Notes: a model not told the origin generated them from the letters alone. 64,000 nucleotides of DNA from Rotaria socialis (GCA_905331475.1 CAJNYU010001813.1:1-64000), one strand, 5' to 3'. Shown: positions 27,101-41,036, counted from the stretch's first letter. Made by a program: numbers and translations.

Positions 27101-28716
27101 GTTTAATTAGTTTTCAAAAGTAAGATTTCATATCTAACATGAAAAGTATATATTGATTATTCAGAAAAATACTTGAATAGGAGAAAACTTAGAATTTTTT
27201 TCATTTAAATAACCTTGGAATGTTTTTGAATTTTTTTAATCAGAAAAAGCTCCAGTTAGGTCAGAGCATGATAATTGTTTTGACGTTATTGGTATAAGAT
27301 AATATTTGTAAGAAATATTTCATATTTATATTTTTGATTTTGATTTTGAAATAAAATAAATATGAAATAAATTTGATATTTAAATATTATTCTACTATTA
27401 ATAAAAATAGTAGGAAAACAATGTTTAATGTATTTAATCTTTGTTAGATAGTCCTTAATGTTAATATATGTTATCGTAGTAGATAGCGGTTGCGAATGTG
27501 TGTGATAGTAGTATAAACTGGTTGCTAGCTTCTGTAACGGTAGTATTCATTCGTTACCAACGTCTGTAATAGTAAAAATATATCGTATAGTTGTAAATAT
27601 GGTCTATAATAATAAAACGGCAGATTTCGAAGACTAATTAGCAATTAAATCCTAATTATAATGATATCTAATTAGCAAAACTAGAATTTAGTTATTGATA
27701 CGAGCAGTGGTGAACATAGACAATCTACCTGTACCAAAATTTTGTCTAATTAGCGCATCTGTGTTACGTTTTCATGTTTTATGTCTCTAATGGGAAGAGA
27801 AGGGTGGAGTACAGAGGAGCTGCAAGAACCTTGCACTTAAACTTACGCTCACTATATTTTCTTCGAAAACATATGTGAGTTCTACAAAACAATGAAAAGT
27901 ATCATATTGTGCTCTACAGTTTCATGAAAGAATTTTACACTAGTAGCTGAAGCTTGGACGTTTTAGCACTATAAACTGACGCGCAGAAGTTTTTTTTATT
28001 GCATTACATCGTGAATAAAGCAAAAGAGAAACTGAGTTTTCGATGAAAAATTTAGAAAATTCGACACAATAGAGCTTAAAAATTATGCTTGTTCAGACTT
28101 TTTTTTATATCTAAGTTTCAAAAAAAATACTTTTACGCACTCTTATACAGAATGTCATGGAGTATCTTTTGATAACAAGTCTAGAAAACTGCTAAAATTC
28201 TATAGTGAGAATGTTCTAGAAAGCAGAGTGACCAGCTTATTTTGAAACACTCGATCATCTCTTATTCAATCATGTCAGAAAAAGTAACTATTTATAAAAA
28301 TTTTGTTTAGAAACAAGAAAAAACTGCGAGTAAATAAGTAAATATATTAACAAAAGTAAAAACAAATTTATATTAATATTACTTTATCCAATTCTATGAA
28401 AAACAAAAACAATCTTTCACTTTTGAAGCAAATTTATCGATAGAAAAAAACACATGAAAACATTGACCATTGTTTCCGATATGCGTTGTTCACTTGAATA
28501 GTAATTGCAACAAAATAATGAGCAAAACTACTTCATGGTTGAAATGAACTAATTATTTACATGTGTTATAACAAGAGAACGTGATGGAATAAATATAGAA
28601 AAGAAAAATCGAAAGAACTTAATTTTACGCAATACATCGATGTTTTCGTCGAAAAAGCAATCATCATATCGAACATCTTTTATGTTGAAACAATTTTATA
28701 ATAAAATATACTTATT
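21162..28716. other. Gene-poor 7.5-kb interval
   Basis: I found no gene. The region is AT-rich, with a GAT/ATT trinucleotide tract at about 23410-23445, a TA tract at about 24464-24479 and short frames (21583-21975 on +, 22998-23288 on -) with low-complexity composition. A sequence at about 25994-26025 (TTGGGTGGTTCAAAATAAAT) resembles one end of a mariner element, but no matching inverted end was found. Confidence 0.5.
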
Positions 28717-28914
28717 TTAAGTCACTGGTGATGTATGTGAATATGATAAGAACAGTTTATTGAACATTTTTTTGTCATGTAGATAGTAGTGTTCTGCTAT
28801 TTGAATCTCTTGATTTATTCGATTGCAATAAAATAACGCAGTTCGATAGATGCAATAAATGGGGCATGTTTGATGTTTTTCATCATCATTACGAATGAAT
28901 ATTGTGGTATCCAT
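28717..28914 (-). CDS. Possible small unrecognised protein (65 aa)
   Basis: A single open frame starting MDTTIFIRNDDEKHQ after AACA, containing a CPIYCIYRTALFYC segment with three Cys, and ending SYSHTSPVT. Composition is more protein-like than neighbouring frames, but no family is recognised and no adjoining exon was found. It could equally be a chance frame. Confidence 0.25.
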   Translation of the reverse strand: MDTTIFIRNDDEKHQTCPIYCIYRTALFYCNRINQEIQIAEHYYLHDKKMFNKLFLSYSHTSPVT

Positions 28915-31900
28915 TGTTATATTAAGAGCGCTTTGCGGTGAAAAAATTATTAATCAGTTTGCACAACCTATGAAAATAGTTCTCGATTTGTTATATAACT
29001 TTTGGGTATAATCTCTGAAATGGTTTTAATGTAGAAAGTGCGTCAGTTTTTTCAGTTTAAAAGTGTCGAATATTAATCTAACAGTTCATGTATTTACACA
29101 TTATTGCTAACAAAGAGAGCATTACTATCTAAATATTAAAGATTTTTATTGGAAAAAAACAAGGCTGCATATTTTTCGTTAATTGTATATTAAATTTATT
29201 TTCTCTTCATTATCAAGCATTTCAAAAGCATGCATAACATCTCATTTTGTTCTTGGACTACAATCTCTGCGTTATATTGATGAATAAAATTTTTGTTTTT
29301 ATCACCATAACCATCAATAAGGCCTGTCTTGCTGCTAACTTTAGTCTTTAGCGAACGAAATGGATATTTCTCCTAATAGGCTGACAAATTCAGAGCAATG
29401 AAGGAGAAATCGAAAAACCAAATTGAACGCAGTCGATGATGTTAATTAAGACGACTATAGAAGGCTTTATTTGTTTTATTGAAATAAAAATATGACCAGA
29501 TTTAATCTAGTTTTTTTTTAACTACAAAATATCTACAACACAAACACACAAAGCTGATAAAATTACTGAGTTATTTTGAAAAAACATCTTCAAGATCAAG
29601 AACCATTATGTTATGATATTAGACACTTATTCCATAGGACTGCCAAAAAGAAATGGTTTCTTACATTTCTATGACTGAACAGTGGCATTACCACTATTAA
29701 TTTCAAGAACGAAGCAAACACTACTAATAGACTAATAATAAATGAATCAAATATTAGCTCAACCATTTCTAAACTAAGTTACACATTTATATACGGATAA
29801 TTTTATTCATCAGCAAAGTATCAAATTTATGTATGAGTTCATTGAAAACAGAAATTTGTTTAATATTTATTTTCTTCCTACATCCGAGAAATTCTTGTAA
29901 TCGCAACAAATTTTAAAAAATAATTTCTTTCGATTCTAATAATCTCTTACTCGTCCTCTTTTTGTAAACACTTGGAATAGACAACTTAACTTCATTTAAG
30001 ATCGTAAATTTACTCATAGGATTATATAGTGAACCTGAAGATACCGATTGGCACTCTCAAAAAATTACTCTAGACTCAGTACATTCAAATTACATAAGAT
30101 TCTCAAGAAATTATTAAACTGTAGAGAAGAAACTAGTATAAAATTGTCATCGCTAAAACAACATTTTCGGGAAATATTTTACAAAAACAATCAAAAATAG
30201 TTTCTTTGATAATTCAATATGGCATATAAGTATTTATTCTAGAAACAATTTTTTTCCATCTTGAGTCAGCACTTTAAAGTTGTAGAAGTTGGCAAAGTCC
30301 TTTTTTAGATTCTTAACTTTTTGTAAAGAGATTAAAGAAGAGCAGTTCGAAATCATGAGAAATTCCAGAGAAGGGGCTCCATCGTAGATTGAATGCTGAC
30401 ATGTTTTTTCAAACTAAAAAAGAGCTCTTGACTAAATGAAGCTACTTGAAGCGTTCTAAGATGCATGATCAAAAAAGTATAAATGAATGAAAAACCGAAA
30501 ATAGTTTCTGAAATTTTTAAAAGCAATCTATTTTTAAAGGAAATAATAGCAGAAATCAGCGAAAATTTTTGCTTACAAGAAGTTGTCAAATGAAAAAAAA
30601 TGATATTATCTTTCAAAGATCGTACTTAAAACAGTCCTAGCATGTATTTATCTTAATTTTATTATTTATTCTTACATTGATTGATATTTCGCATGAGAGA
30701 GAAAGAGGAATATTAGTCTTGAAAATGAAAAACGAAAGGTAACTATTTGATTCACTCAGTAATAAACAAACTATATTCAGTACACATTCATTCTAGAAAA
30801 TTAGAAAAATAAGCCACTATTTTGGTATTCCGTTCGAGCATTCTTCTTTTGATTGATTACTACAGTATATGTCCAGCTTCTGTTAAAGATGTCCAGTGTT
30901 TTCTTAAATTAATAATGTGTTCTATTACACAGATCGTAGTGATCAATTTATTTTTCTTACGAATGCATGCTATCATGATTTGGATAGCAAAACATTGAAA
31001 ATTACATATCTAGACGAAGAAACTATAACAACAAAGGTTCGTTTATACTGTCAAAAATCTATCCTTCATTTTCTTTATCATCAGAATAGACAAAAGTATT
31101 TTCGTGCATTATGTCGAATCAATTAAATATATGAAACGATAGAAACACTGTTGATTTCAAGAATATAGAGATAGAATTCAAATTATTCAATATAATAATA
31201 AAACTGTAGCGTTGATTTTATGACAATTTATTGATTGAAGCATATCGTTTTTCTTTGAGTTTCATAATGCATTCACGTTCGTTTAGTTATGGATAACGAA
31301 CATGAAAAATTATTTTGTGCTTGGATATTTCTTGTTATCCATCTTAAATCAATGAATAATTCTTAAAAGATCTTCAGTTAAGGAAAATAACTTACATCTC
31401 AATAGATGTAAAAAAATAAAAATTTGCACTCCTTTTAAAGTTTACGATCCTATTAAAGTTATGATAATTGATTCGTTTGTTCTAATATTTTTACATTGAT
31501 CTGTTCCGTTTTTACATCAATTTTGCTACTGAACTATACGAGATCTACGAATATCGTTCGTTAGGTCAACGTTTGGAAAATATGAATAGCTATTAATAGT
31601 TTTCAGATATTCCGAGGATAAATAAAATAAACTGGTTTTTAATTGTTAATCAATTATTACTTTGAGGATATATTTATAATCTTAGTTAATATAAATACAT
31701 TTTTAATTAACTAAACTAGTATTAGTAAGAATATGAAATGTTGTGATACTTTTTACTGTGAATATTTCATTGATTTTTATAAATGTACTATATTCTTTCC
31801 ATCATATTAAATAGGCTTTAAAAGAAACCATCAACATGACTAAAAATGTATCTGATTAATTTCAAAAACAGGTGAAGCTGTTAGTTTTGAAATAGATCCT

Positions 31901-32697
31901 TTGTCGTAAAATTTATTAATTATTTACTTGAAAAAATTAAGAAATAATGTACCTATTGGATTTGTTTGAGAACAAAAACAATAACATGGAAAAATCGCAG
32001 CGGTTTCTACGAATCTTTGCTATCACAAAAAAGTCTCAAATAAATATTGACTCTAATGGTGAGGACTCTATGTAACTTATGATGATAGACGTAGCGTCGA
32101 AATCGAAGTTATATGAGATTAAGAGATACATTTTTTAGCTTGACACGATTGAGACCACTTCGCTATAGTATAACAAAACAAAGTATCTAACCATGAATAA
32201 TAGTAGTTATCATTGCATTTGCTTTACCGCGAATAACATCTGAATTAAAATGGCAAGGATACATTTTTTTCTTGAATATCTATTGGCACATCAAAATGAA
32301 CACAACTTCCAAATGATTACGATTACGACTAAATTTCATTTCGGATATGCTAGCATTAATATTTGCCAAAACAATTAACAAATACTAATATTAATTGAAT
32401 CAAACGATTAGATGAAGTTTTTTTTACTTAAAATAGCAAAAAGCTATATTGGTGACTTCAGAAAGAAAGAACCGATCACTTTAAAAAAAACTAGAGGCGT
32501 CATCTATGAAAATTTATTTTCATTATTTTCAGCATTTTTTTCATTTACAAATATATTTTCTCAAATTAGAATTAGCATAAAAAAATATGAAAAACTATCT
32601 CTTTTTGAATTACGAAGTACACGTTCAAGATGGTTGTTATGGGAAAAGTATCGTATCATGGATATCAATATTTTTCATCATAATAAACACAAAAGCA
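28915..32697. other. Intergenic, one possible orphan exon
   Basis: Mostly AT-rich noncoding sequence. At about 30934-31035 (+) a frame bounded by an ACACAG acceptor and an AAAG/GTTCG donor reads RSDQFIFLTNACYHDLDS and onward. It could be an isolated exon or gene relic, but I cannot place it in a family or join it to neighbours. Confidence 0.35.
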
Positions 32698-33206
32698 ATG
32701 GCGCAACAAGAAATCGAAAGACGTCCAAGTAAAAAGTCATCGAATGATCAGAAATCATTTGTTACAAAGAAAAAAACTAAAGCTGAATTAGAACAAGAAG
32801 CCTATATGGCTCGACAATATGCTATTGTCATTGGTGAATTGAAAGCTGCTGAAGCAAGAAATCGGTAAGGTTCATTTGTTTCATCGTATTTCATTGATCC
32901 ATTTTTACTTTTAATCAAAGAATTCGAGCAACTCGTCTTCGTTTTTCAAAGTCTTATCGCGATGAAATTGATCAAATAATTGCCTTTCAACCGAATGCAT
33001 TAAGCGCACTTCGCTTTGAAGCATTCATGACAAATACAGCATCGTCACAAAAAGAAAAAGTATCTTCATCATTACATTCATCACCACGTACAAATAGCGC
33101 CTTAGCAAATGGACCAACAAAAGATTCTTTGACACAAATTGAACGGCGTAGAGTTCAAAATCTATTACTTGATGATCAAAATTTATTAGTTGATAGGACC
33201 GATTAA
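32698..33206 (+). CDS. Small basic hypothetical protein (150 aa)
   Basis: Two exons, 32698-32864 and 32921-33206, with a 56-nt GT-AG intron, joining in phase to 150 residues. The start MAQQEIERRPSKKS is chosen because upstream in-frame sequence is AT-rich and unlike protein. The body is helical and charged (AELEQEAYMARQYAIVIGEL, then EARNRIRATRLRFSKSYRDEI), followed by a Ser/Thr-rich linker and a final helix QIERRRVQNLLLDD. No signal peptide or membrane segment. I do not recognise the family. The codon pattern and the clean intron support a real gene. It converges with the ferlin relic on the other strand. Confidence 0.7.
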
Positions 33207-33508
33207 AGAAAAATTTACTAATGCACATTCAATTACCTGAGCATATGTAAAACATAAGATAACAGTGCTTGCTGAAATATTTAATAAAGAATATATCTGA
33301 TTTCGAAAGAATTTAACTAGCAGGCATTGCCCAAAGAAATAAAAGCAATAATGTAATAAAACATATAAAAAAACGTTTTGAGAAAATACCATTTCGATTT
33401 GTTCCAACTAGTACTTTTAAATGTACGATATGAAGATGTAAATCAAACAAGATGTTTTGGACGATCTGAAATTAAGATTCAATTTTTTTTCAAGAAAAAT
33501 CAAAATAA

Positions 33509-33950
33509 TTACTTATGCAATTCAAAGTTCGAATGTTGATTTGGTTTTTCACGACCACGTCTTACTGGGCTTTCAAGAGTTTCTTTTCTGTTAAGATTTC
33601 GAATTCAAATTCAAATTTTTTCTAATTGAATTTCAATGTATAGGTCTGATTTTCTATTTGCATTTTTTTTTACTTGTAAACGAATGCACCTGCGTAATGT
33701 AAATACGAATGAAACATTCTTCTAAATGACTTGATAGAAAATTTTTCTTGATTCGAGGTGGTAATGATTCGCTCGAATTTTCAGGTAATGGAAAAAATGT
33801 TAAAAGCCTTTAAATTCTTCAATAATTTCATTTTCTGCTTCAAATTTTGTTTTTCCACGATAGAATTGGAATTTTTGATAACCATCTTTGAAACATTCAA
33901 AAAAATTCGTGTAATTCGAGTGCATTAGAATACATTTCAAGTTTAAACAT
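33509..33950 (-). pseudogene. Ferlin fragment (C2 domain region), broken
   Basis: Read on the minus strand, three overlapping frames give successive pieces of a ferlin: the linker ending KFQFYRGKTKFEAENEIIEE, then FPLPENSSESLPPRI, then ECFIRIYITQ and finally NANRKSDLYIEIQLEK. In ferlins these follow one another as the LYRGK motif, the KGxxxxYPLP strand, and the start of a C2 domain with a D-x-NGKSDPY calcium loop. Here the frame shifts in a seven-T run and again near GGCTTTTAAC, the NGKSDP loop is altered to NRKSDL, and two stops follow the EKI segment. Only about 150 residues of a roughly 2000-residue protein are present. Ferlins act in calcium-dependent membrane fusion. This copy cannot make one. 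Confidence 0.7.
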
Positions 33951-35510
33951 TTAATATAGAACAAGATCAAAAATAAATAATTGTATATTTACAGTAATTG
34001 TTTCATATCTTTCGCATCTTCTTTTCGATTTCATTTTTCTTGTTTGAGAAAAACTATCATTACACAGTGCAAGCCTCTATCAACATCGCTCGTTGCGCTG
34101 CATGCGATGATTTTAAATTTAAAATATTATTAGATGTAAGTTATATTATACTTCAATAAATCAGTTGCTATTGAGGTGTCGACACGTGTAAAACGCTGAA
34201 TAAGCAGATTTAAATAGAAAAGAATAAATCGATAAAAAAAAGATTTTTCCGCTGTATTTTCACATGAAAACAAAAGTATATTGCAGTTACAATGAAGGAA
34301 AATACGAAGAGAAATCTTTTTGAGAGTACGATTGGTTCATTGAAATGTATTTTCTTGACGTATGCACAGTACAGTTTAGACTAGTTCTGTTATTGGTTAA
34401 ATTGCTTTTTGTAGAACACTAATTGTTCATATTTAATGTGTGGATATGTCAGAGAGAGTAAATGTGTATTATGTTCATGTAAAAATTCTTCAACATAATC
34501 AATATGAGCATTGTAAAAATCCATAGCCGTCAGACGAGGATACACGACTTTAGAAGAATTTTCATCATTATCATTAACGGCTTGTGAGCTGTTTTTTTGT
34601 TGTTTACGCAGTGGAGGTTGAAGATTAATTAGCGTTAGGCTTACCAACGATGAAAAATGAAGACATCGAAGATTGATAATTTCCTACATATTAAATGTTA
34701 TGGTGATCATTGCTTTGATGGCGTGCTGTTTTCTTGTAGGAAAACGTTACGGAAAAAATTCTAGATTTCAATGCTTTGTAGATTCAATATCTTGAATGAT
34801 TCTCATTCATGCGTATTAAAGAAAACATGATCCATCATGCCTTTCATGAATCCATCAAACAAGTACACAGTATCTTGTTTACCTTGCTCTGATATGTATT
34901 TTTATATCATTTAAAGTTGTCAGGGCATACATTATCAAAATAGAAATCCATTGTACTATCTCTTATTATTGATCAACATTACCGATTGCGTCTACAACTC
35001 GACATTCGACGGCAATGTAGTTCTTTTATGGGACATCATCCATGAATTTCTTTAAATCTAGGATTGTGATTCGATTCTAGAGAAAAAATTTCATTAGTCT
35101 TAATTCATATGGTGTTGATTTATAGGCATTTCTATATGAATAGCCAACTAATAAAGTTGATATTACTACAATAGCTTCAGTGTTCTCGTATGGCAATTAA
35201 CTTCACAAATACGTTTTTTTTGTTTTTATTGTCAATGACAATCAGGAGCTACGCGTGCATGCTGTTCGAATAACTAAACGAGCGAATCGAGATAATAATG
35301 TCTTGCATGATTCATTGAGTACTAAGTGTCTTCAATTTATTATCGAATGAATATCTAAGAACGAGAGCATGTTTTTTTCTTCTTTTTTTTATAGCTCACT
35401 TTGCTAGTAAACTATTACCTATTGCCATTTGAGATAAGAAAAGAAGATTTAAAAGAGAAGCGATTGATAATTTTGGTCATATTTAAGAAATATACGACAG
35501 CTTTAAGAAT
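33951..35510. other. Intergenic with one minus-strand frame
   Basis: A minus-strand frame at 34390-34647 reads KVVYPRLTAMDFYNAHIDYV and ends LVFYKKQFNQ. It is moderately protein-like and could be a terminal exon of an unknown gene, but no family is recognised. The rest is AT-rich. The right end includes the promoter of the SLC7 gene. Confidence 0.4.
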
Positions 35511-38500
35511 ATGTTAGCACAGGTAATGATAAAGAGGTTGCAAGAGGCGCCATTCAACGAAAATTTTCTTTTATCCTTTACACCTTTAGAATAATCGAGT
35601 GGAACCTACTGATTCTAATGCTCATGAAAATTCTACATCGGTTCAAGGACGACACACAAGTTCATCGGTGATCAAATCTCGACATTCTTCAAGTGAATTA
35701 ATTAATCAAGTCGATTATAGTGAAAATGGAGTGTTACCTCACGAAAAGAAAACTCTTAAGCGAAACCTTGGTTTATTTTCTGGAATCTCATTTATAGTTA
35801 GCATGATCATTGGTGATAAGAATCTTTTTTAATTTTAAACGATTTGTACTTGAAACATTTTCTATAATAGGATCTGGGATATTCATATCCCCAAAAGGTG
35901 TTCTACGTGAAACACAATCAGTTGGTCTGTGCTTAGTAATATGGGCATTGTGTGGATTCATAGCTTTATTAGGTAAGAGTTTTATTGGCAGGAATAGTTA
36001 TATAATTGACTACACTATTTTATTGTAGGCGCATTATGCTATGCTGAAATAGGAACAATATTGCCATTGAGTGGTTCCGAATTGGTTTATATGAAAGAAG
36101 GTCATCTTGAAATTTTTAAATTCATTTTCATTAAATTGAGTACACCTAAGAAAAAATTCCGAAATTTTGCAATATTGACTATACGATATATCTTCCTTGA
36201 AAGCATGAAAATAAACAGAAAACGAATATATAAAAAAAAAACAATAGAATAATTTAAAAATTATCAGATCATAGTTTTTGAGCAGAAAAAAAGAATCACA
36301 ATATGACATTTACCAATTCCCTACAATGTACGGCGATGTTTTCGATGTAATCCTTATTGTGCTCACAGTATAGACGCCGACTAAATCATATAATTTGGAT
36401 GTGGTTTGAAGACAATAAATCATCTATATATTCTAGATTGTTTGCTTCGATTCATCCGATTTTCATCTAAGAGCATATATTATAATATAGCTAAATACGT
36501 AGGATATCATATAAATTATTTCCATTAACAAAGCATCTGTTAATAATTGTCTCTTCTTTTAAGTTATGTGAGTTTTTCATGACTGTAACTCAACAGTTTT
36601 TAGATATATAACGATGCATCGTTAATTTCACTCATCGTTAGTGTCATGTATTACAAGAACCGTTGAGAATCTCTTCCACAAATTTTCTTATGTGCAAATA
36701 GAAAGAAAGCGAGATTTTTTTAAATAGTTATCGATTGAAAATCCTGCATACTTCGACTTTGTTTTTGACTAAACGTTAGCATAATAATATTATTTCGCCA
36801 ATCAGACATAGAAAATATAAAAGTATATGTGAGAAATACATGATTTTTATTTCTCAAAATGCGTTAATTTGAATATTGAAAGTAATCTGTATAGTAAATA
36901 ATATAAAAGTAATACAAAATAAGCCATAAAATTGAAAATAAGCTCTTATCATTATGACTCGTAAATTGTCTTTCAATAGGGCTAAACTCTATGTATGCTA
37001 ACGTTTATTATCTTTCGAACCATCATGTTGTTGAAACATTCGAGTTCTATTGAAAACTAAGCAAATAATATTTTCCAGTGCGAAGATATCAGTAATAATA
37101 AAAATAATAGAAGCTAAGTTAAAACTTGCATAAAAAACGTCTCACATCGATTAGCAGATGTGTGTTATTTACTTTGTTTAGATGAATTTAATACTATCGA
37201 TATGGATAAATAGAATTTCTATTCAGAATTCAAGAAAAATACCCTCTGCATAATTGTTACTTGAGAAAAAGAAACTATCAAGCTTTCACTTGAATAATTA
37301 CTTTTTGGATTGAAATGCAAATGTAAATATTCATTCAAACTATTTGTTTGAAGAAAATTATTTATTTCTCAAAATAAAAACAAATTTAATAAAAACAATG
37401 TTTTTAATAGCTAAAATATTTTTTTTTCTAAAAACTGGCGTCGAAACAATTTTTTTTATAAATTTTTTTCATGGTAAGTGTATCACTAATTGATCAAGAA
37501 TCTAGGTATCGGATCGGTTCATGCTCGTACTGGTGACGTGCTTGCTTTTGTTTTCAATTGGGCGAATACATTCATTCTTCAACCGTCAACTATTGCTATT
37601 CTTTCTCTAACATTTTCAACGTACTTTTTATCCGGAGTCATGGACAGTAACTTGAATAATATCAATCTTCAATTAACTTTCTCATGATTAAATTTAGGTT
37701 GTGGTTCACCGATAGAATTAGTCAAAATATTGGCAATATTTGCCATAGGTTTGTTAGATTATTTTATTTTATCTTTATCTTCTCGACTTATGTATGCATT
37801 GTCATGTAGTGATCCTCGCTAATGTAAATGCTTTAAGTGTGACTGCAGCCAATCGGCTAAATATTATCTTTGTCATTTTGAAAACAATAATTATATTAGT
37901 AATCGTTATGGGTGGTCTCGTAAGAATTGGAAAAGGTTTGTAAAGATTTTTGAAAGTTAGATCAGCTGCATGTTTTTGTTTCTTAATATTGACTAGGTTA
38001 TACTGAAAACTTAAAAAATGGCTTCGCTGGTTGTTGAAATTTTTCATTGAAAATATTTCTAATTTTTATTTGTTTTTCAAAAGAATAGGTACAACAAATA
38101 ATCCATTTAGTGTTGCACTTGCTTTCTATTCAGGTCTTTGGGCTTACGGAGGGTGGGGTAGTTTGAATACGGTGACTGAAGAAATTAAAAACCCAAAAAG
38201 GTTTATAAACTTAAAAATACTACATGTGCTTAATTCTTCAATACGTTTGATAGAAATCTATGGTTGTCTATTGTAGTGGCTGTGACATTAACTATTATTG
38301 TATATGTACTCACCAATATATCCTATTTTACAGTGATGAGCAAAGATGAATTACTTAACTCCAATGCTGTTGCTGTGGTAAATATTAATTAATTTATCTA
38401 AATAAATGAATAATAAGCAGGTTCATAATAACATATTATGCAAATTAATCAAGTCTTATTTAATACTTGAAAAGTAGTTTGTATACTTGAATATCGATCG

Positions 38501-39771
38501 TTTTAAGAAGTATTCTATATTTTTTGTTCGATTTCACTCAAATTTTAATATGTGACAAAGAGAAAATTTCATTTATTCTATCTTTAAATGAATATATTAA
38601 TAAAATATAGTATTCAGTAGAAAACTAATCTTAGGATAGACAAATAAATTTATTTTCATTGTTTTCCTTCATCAGTCGGTTTGTCGTTGTGATAGAGCAG
38701 CAAAATGCCTACATCTGAACTTCAATGATACTTTTACTTCACTCTTTTCAAGTTTTTATTAGTTGTTTGGAAGTTCTAAATATAAAAACGATCGACATAT
38801 TCGTGTGAGAAAACAATGTCCATCGGCCATATACAATAAAAAGATATTGTAATGTGATTTTGCAATGGAATATAGAACGCTTACTTAAATTTTCTCTCTC
38901 TCCAATCGATGATTCTATGTCGGCAAGGTTCATTTTTTTTTCTAAATTCATACTATAACATACATCTATTGGCTATTTTTTCTTTCTAACTACTTACAGA
39001 CATGGGGAGAGGCCGTACTGGGCCCCGTTTCCCGTGGACTGCCAATCTTGATATCTGTGAGTACATTGGGCAATGTTAATGGATTGCTGTTTTTTTCTGC
39101 TCGTTATTGTATGGTCGGCGCACGTTACGGTTATTTACCTGACGTTTTCTCTTGTATTCAAAAGCAACGATTAACACCATTACCCGGCATTTTGCTTCAG
39201 GTTCGTACTAAATTAATTCCTTGGTTGAATTAGAAATATTTGTATATTGATTCTATTTTTAAGACCATTTTTGCCATCTGTTATTGCATTCCAAGTGATA
39301 TAGATAGTTTGATCACACTTTTCAGCTTTGTTTCTTGGGTTTTCACCGGACTAACATTTTTTGCTACAGTCTGTTGTCGATTTACGAAGCCTAAAGCTCA
39401 TCGAACCATTAAAGTAGATTCGTCTAGATTGTGTATGATAATATAAATTTTGATTGCTTAGGTTCCAATGCCTCTAATTATGGTGATGTTATTAGTTGCT
39501 CTCTATCTCATTATTGCGCCTGTCATATCCAGTCCAAATATTGGTTTTCTTGTTGCAGCACTTATTTTACTTGTCGGTTTAATATTCTATTATTTGTTTG
39601 TTTTTCGTAAAATGCAACCAACATTTATGAGTAAGTTTAAATAACATTCAATTAGTTTTAAATTTTATTGAAGTATTTATATTGTTTCTTTTTTTTGTTT
39701 TAGAAAAAATGAACAGTTTTCTTCAAGAATTTTTCGATTTAACACAAGCAGCAGTCAATACTGAAGTTTAG
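35511..39771 (+). CDS. SLC7-type amino acid transporter light chain
   Basis: Fourteen exons: 35511-35522, 35590-35812, 35871-35972, 36029-36100, 37506-37646, 37698-37748, 37810-37935, 37997-38029, 38089-38200, 38254-38377, 39000-39200, 39264-39413, 39462-39630 and 39704-39771. They join in phase to 527 residues. After a polar N-terminus, TM1 holds the APC-family signature [19 protein letters not shown]. Later motifs are [48 protein letters not shown] and the LPDVFS region. A Cys at about 185 (MDSCGSP) sits where light chains form a disulfide with a 4F2hc/rBAT-type heavy chain. Twelve membrane segments are expected. The start exon is only MLAQ. The substrate (LAT, y+LAT, b0,+ or xCT type) cannot be decided by eye. 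A probable obligatory exchanger at the plasma membrane. Confidence 0.93.
36101..37505 (+). other. Long intron of the SLC7 gene
   Basis: 1405 nt against about 50-70 nt for most other introns of this gene. No skipped exon is needed, since the protein joins smoothly from MKEG to [10 protein letters not shown]. No clear transposon ends seen. Confidence 0.75.
38378..38999 (+). other. 622-nt intron of the SLC7 gene
   Basis: Between the exons ending LLNSNAVAV and beginning [10 protein letters not shown]-rich, nothing recognised inside. Confidence 0.75.
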
Positions 39772-40571
39772 TTATAGTTAGAAAATCTTTACTAAGATTC
39801 TACAATGATTTATTAAACTATTTCATGCTCAGATTACTGACTAGTACCATCCTATTGGTTACGTATGAAACAATATGTTTGTCCTAAAATAATTGGTTTT
39901 CTATTAAATTTATGAACCTAATATACTTAATTAGTCCAAGCAGCTTTTCATCGATTCATTTAATACGAGAAGATGTGAGAAATAGTGTTGACGAAGATAC
40001 ATATTTACTTTCAAATTGTTTGATAAATTTTTCGAAAGAAAAGCAATTCCAAAAAGGCTCATGTCACTCACAAGAAGAATGTCTTCAAAAAATAAAATAA
40101 TAAATTAAGATGTGCAAATAGACATGTTACTTAGAAGCAGAATAGTGAAATCAACCTTGCTATGCACTCAGCAGACATAAAAACAATTTGTATGATTGAT
40201 ATTATATCGATGTACGTGAATAAAATGTGCAAAGTTAAGCTGTGTGATAGTGAAGTAATTTGAATGTTTAAACATGCTGTTTTTAATGGTTGCTTAGTGT
40301 CCATCAATAACAGTACAATCAACTAAGCTATTTGTACCATTTTTTTATATTGTCATAAATGAATATACAAAGTTATCTACTGAGCCTCTTGTAAATTTAA
40401 GCTTGGCAGAATTATTTTTATATTATCCGTATGAAAAATGTATTTTAAGTAAGCTTCTAAAAAAAGTCAAACGACAACCTATTGGAGTGAACCAAAGTGA
40501 ACATAGTTGAATTTTTTAATCTTAGAAAGCATCAAACATTTCAAACAGTCAAGACGTTTTGTCGGCATTTA
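39772..40571. other. Intergenic, downstream of SLC7
   Basis: Short frames only. The 3' UTR of the transporter lies at the left end. Confidence 0.5.
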
Positions 40572-40589
40572 TATGTTTAAATAAATGTG

Positions 40590-41036
40590 GAAACTTCGGA
40601 TTTTATCCGGGAGTTATGTGTACTGCAAAAAGTGCATGGGACATGACATGAGTCATTCCAGAATGTCTGAACACCAAAATTATCATGAGAAACTAGGCAA
40701 TTTGATTTCTGGATGCAGTTTTTGTGCATTTTGAGACGTTTTTCAGACGATGTTTCGTTAGAAAGCTACGATTTAGTTCAAAACTAATATCAGATTCAGA
40801 ATCAGCGTTAAAAACTGAGTCGGTTTATATATGTTGTGTATAATTCTGAGAAAAAAGTTTTTTTGAAAAATCCCTGTACCCCTCCTACCTCAGGGATGGT
40901 CTGATCAGAAATGACAATTTTTTCGATAACTCAGCCATTTCTTGACGGATCCTTTTCATCTTCGAACTCGACCTAGATATTGATAAGACAATTCTGTGCA
41001 CAAAATTTCAGCTCAATCGAATATAATTGTGAANGA
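40590..41036. repeat. Dispersed repeat, copy 1
   Basis: Base-by-base similarity to 55147-56047. The best-preserved part is 40692-41032 against about 55708-56047 (roughly 340 bp), and the left edge (40590-40635) matches 55147-55195. Copy 1 lacks about 500 bp of the middle of copy 2, and its right end is replaced by CGAATC-word sequence. An ambiguous base (N) sits at about 41035. Confidence 0.85.

Noticed and set aside
36061..36309. Open frames on both strands past SLC7 exon 4
   Set aside because: The + frame is read-through of the exon into its intron and the - frame is its shadow. The transporter joins correctly to the exon at 37506.
38201..38253. Read-through of SLC7 exon 9 to the stop near 38274
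   Set aside because: Splicing at 38200/38254 gives NPKRNLWLSI, matching the family. The read-through sequence does not.
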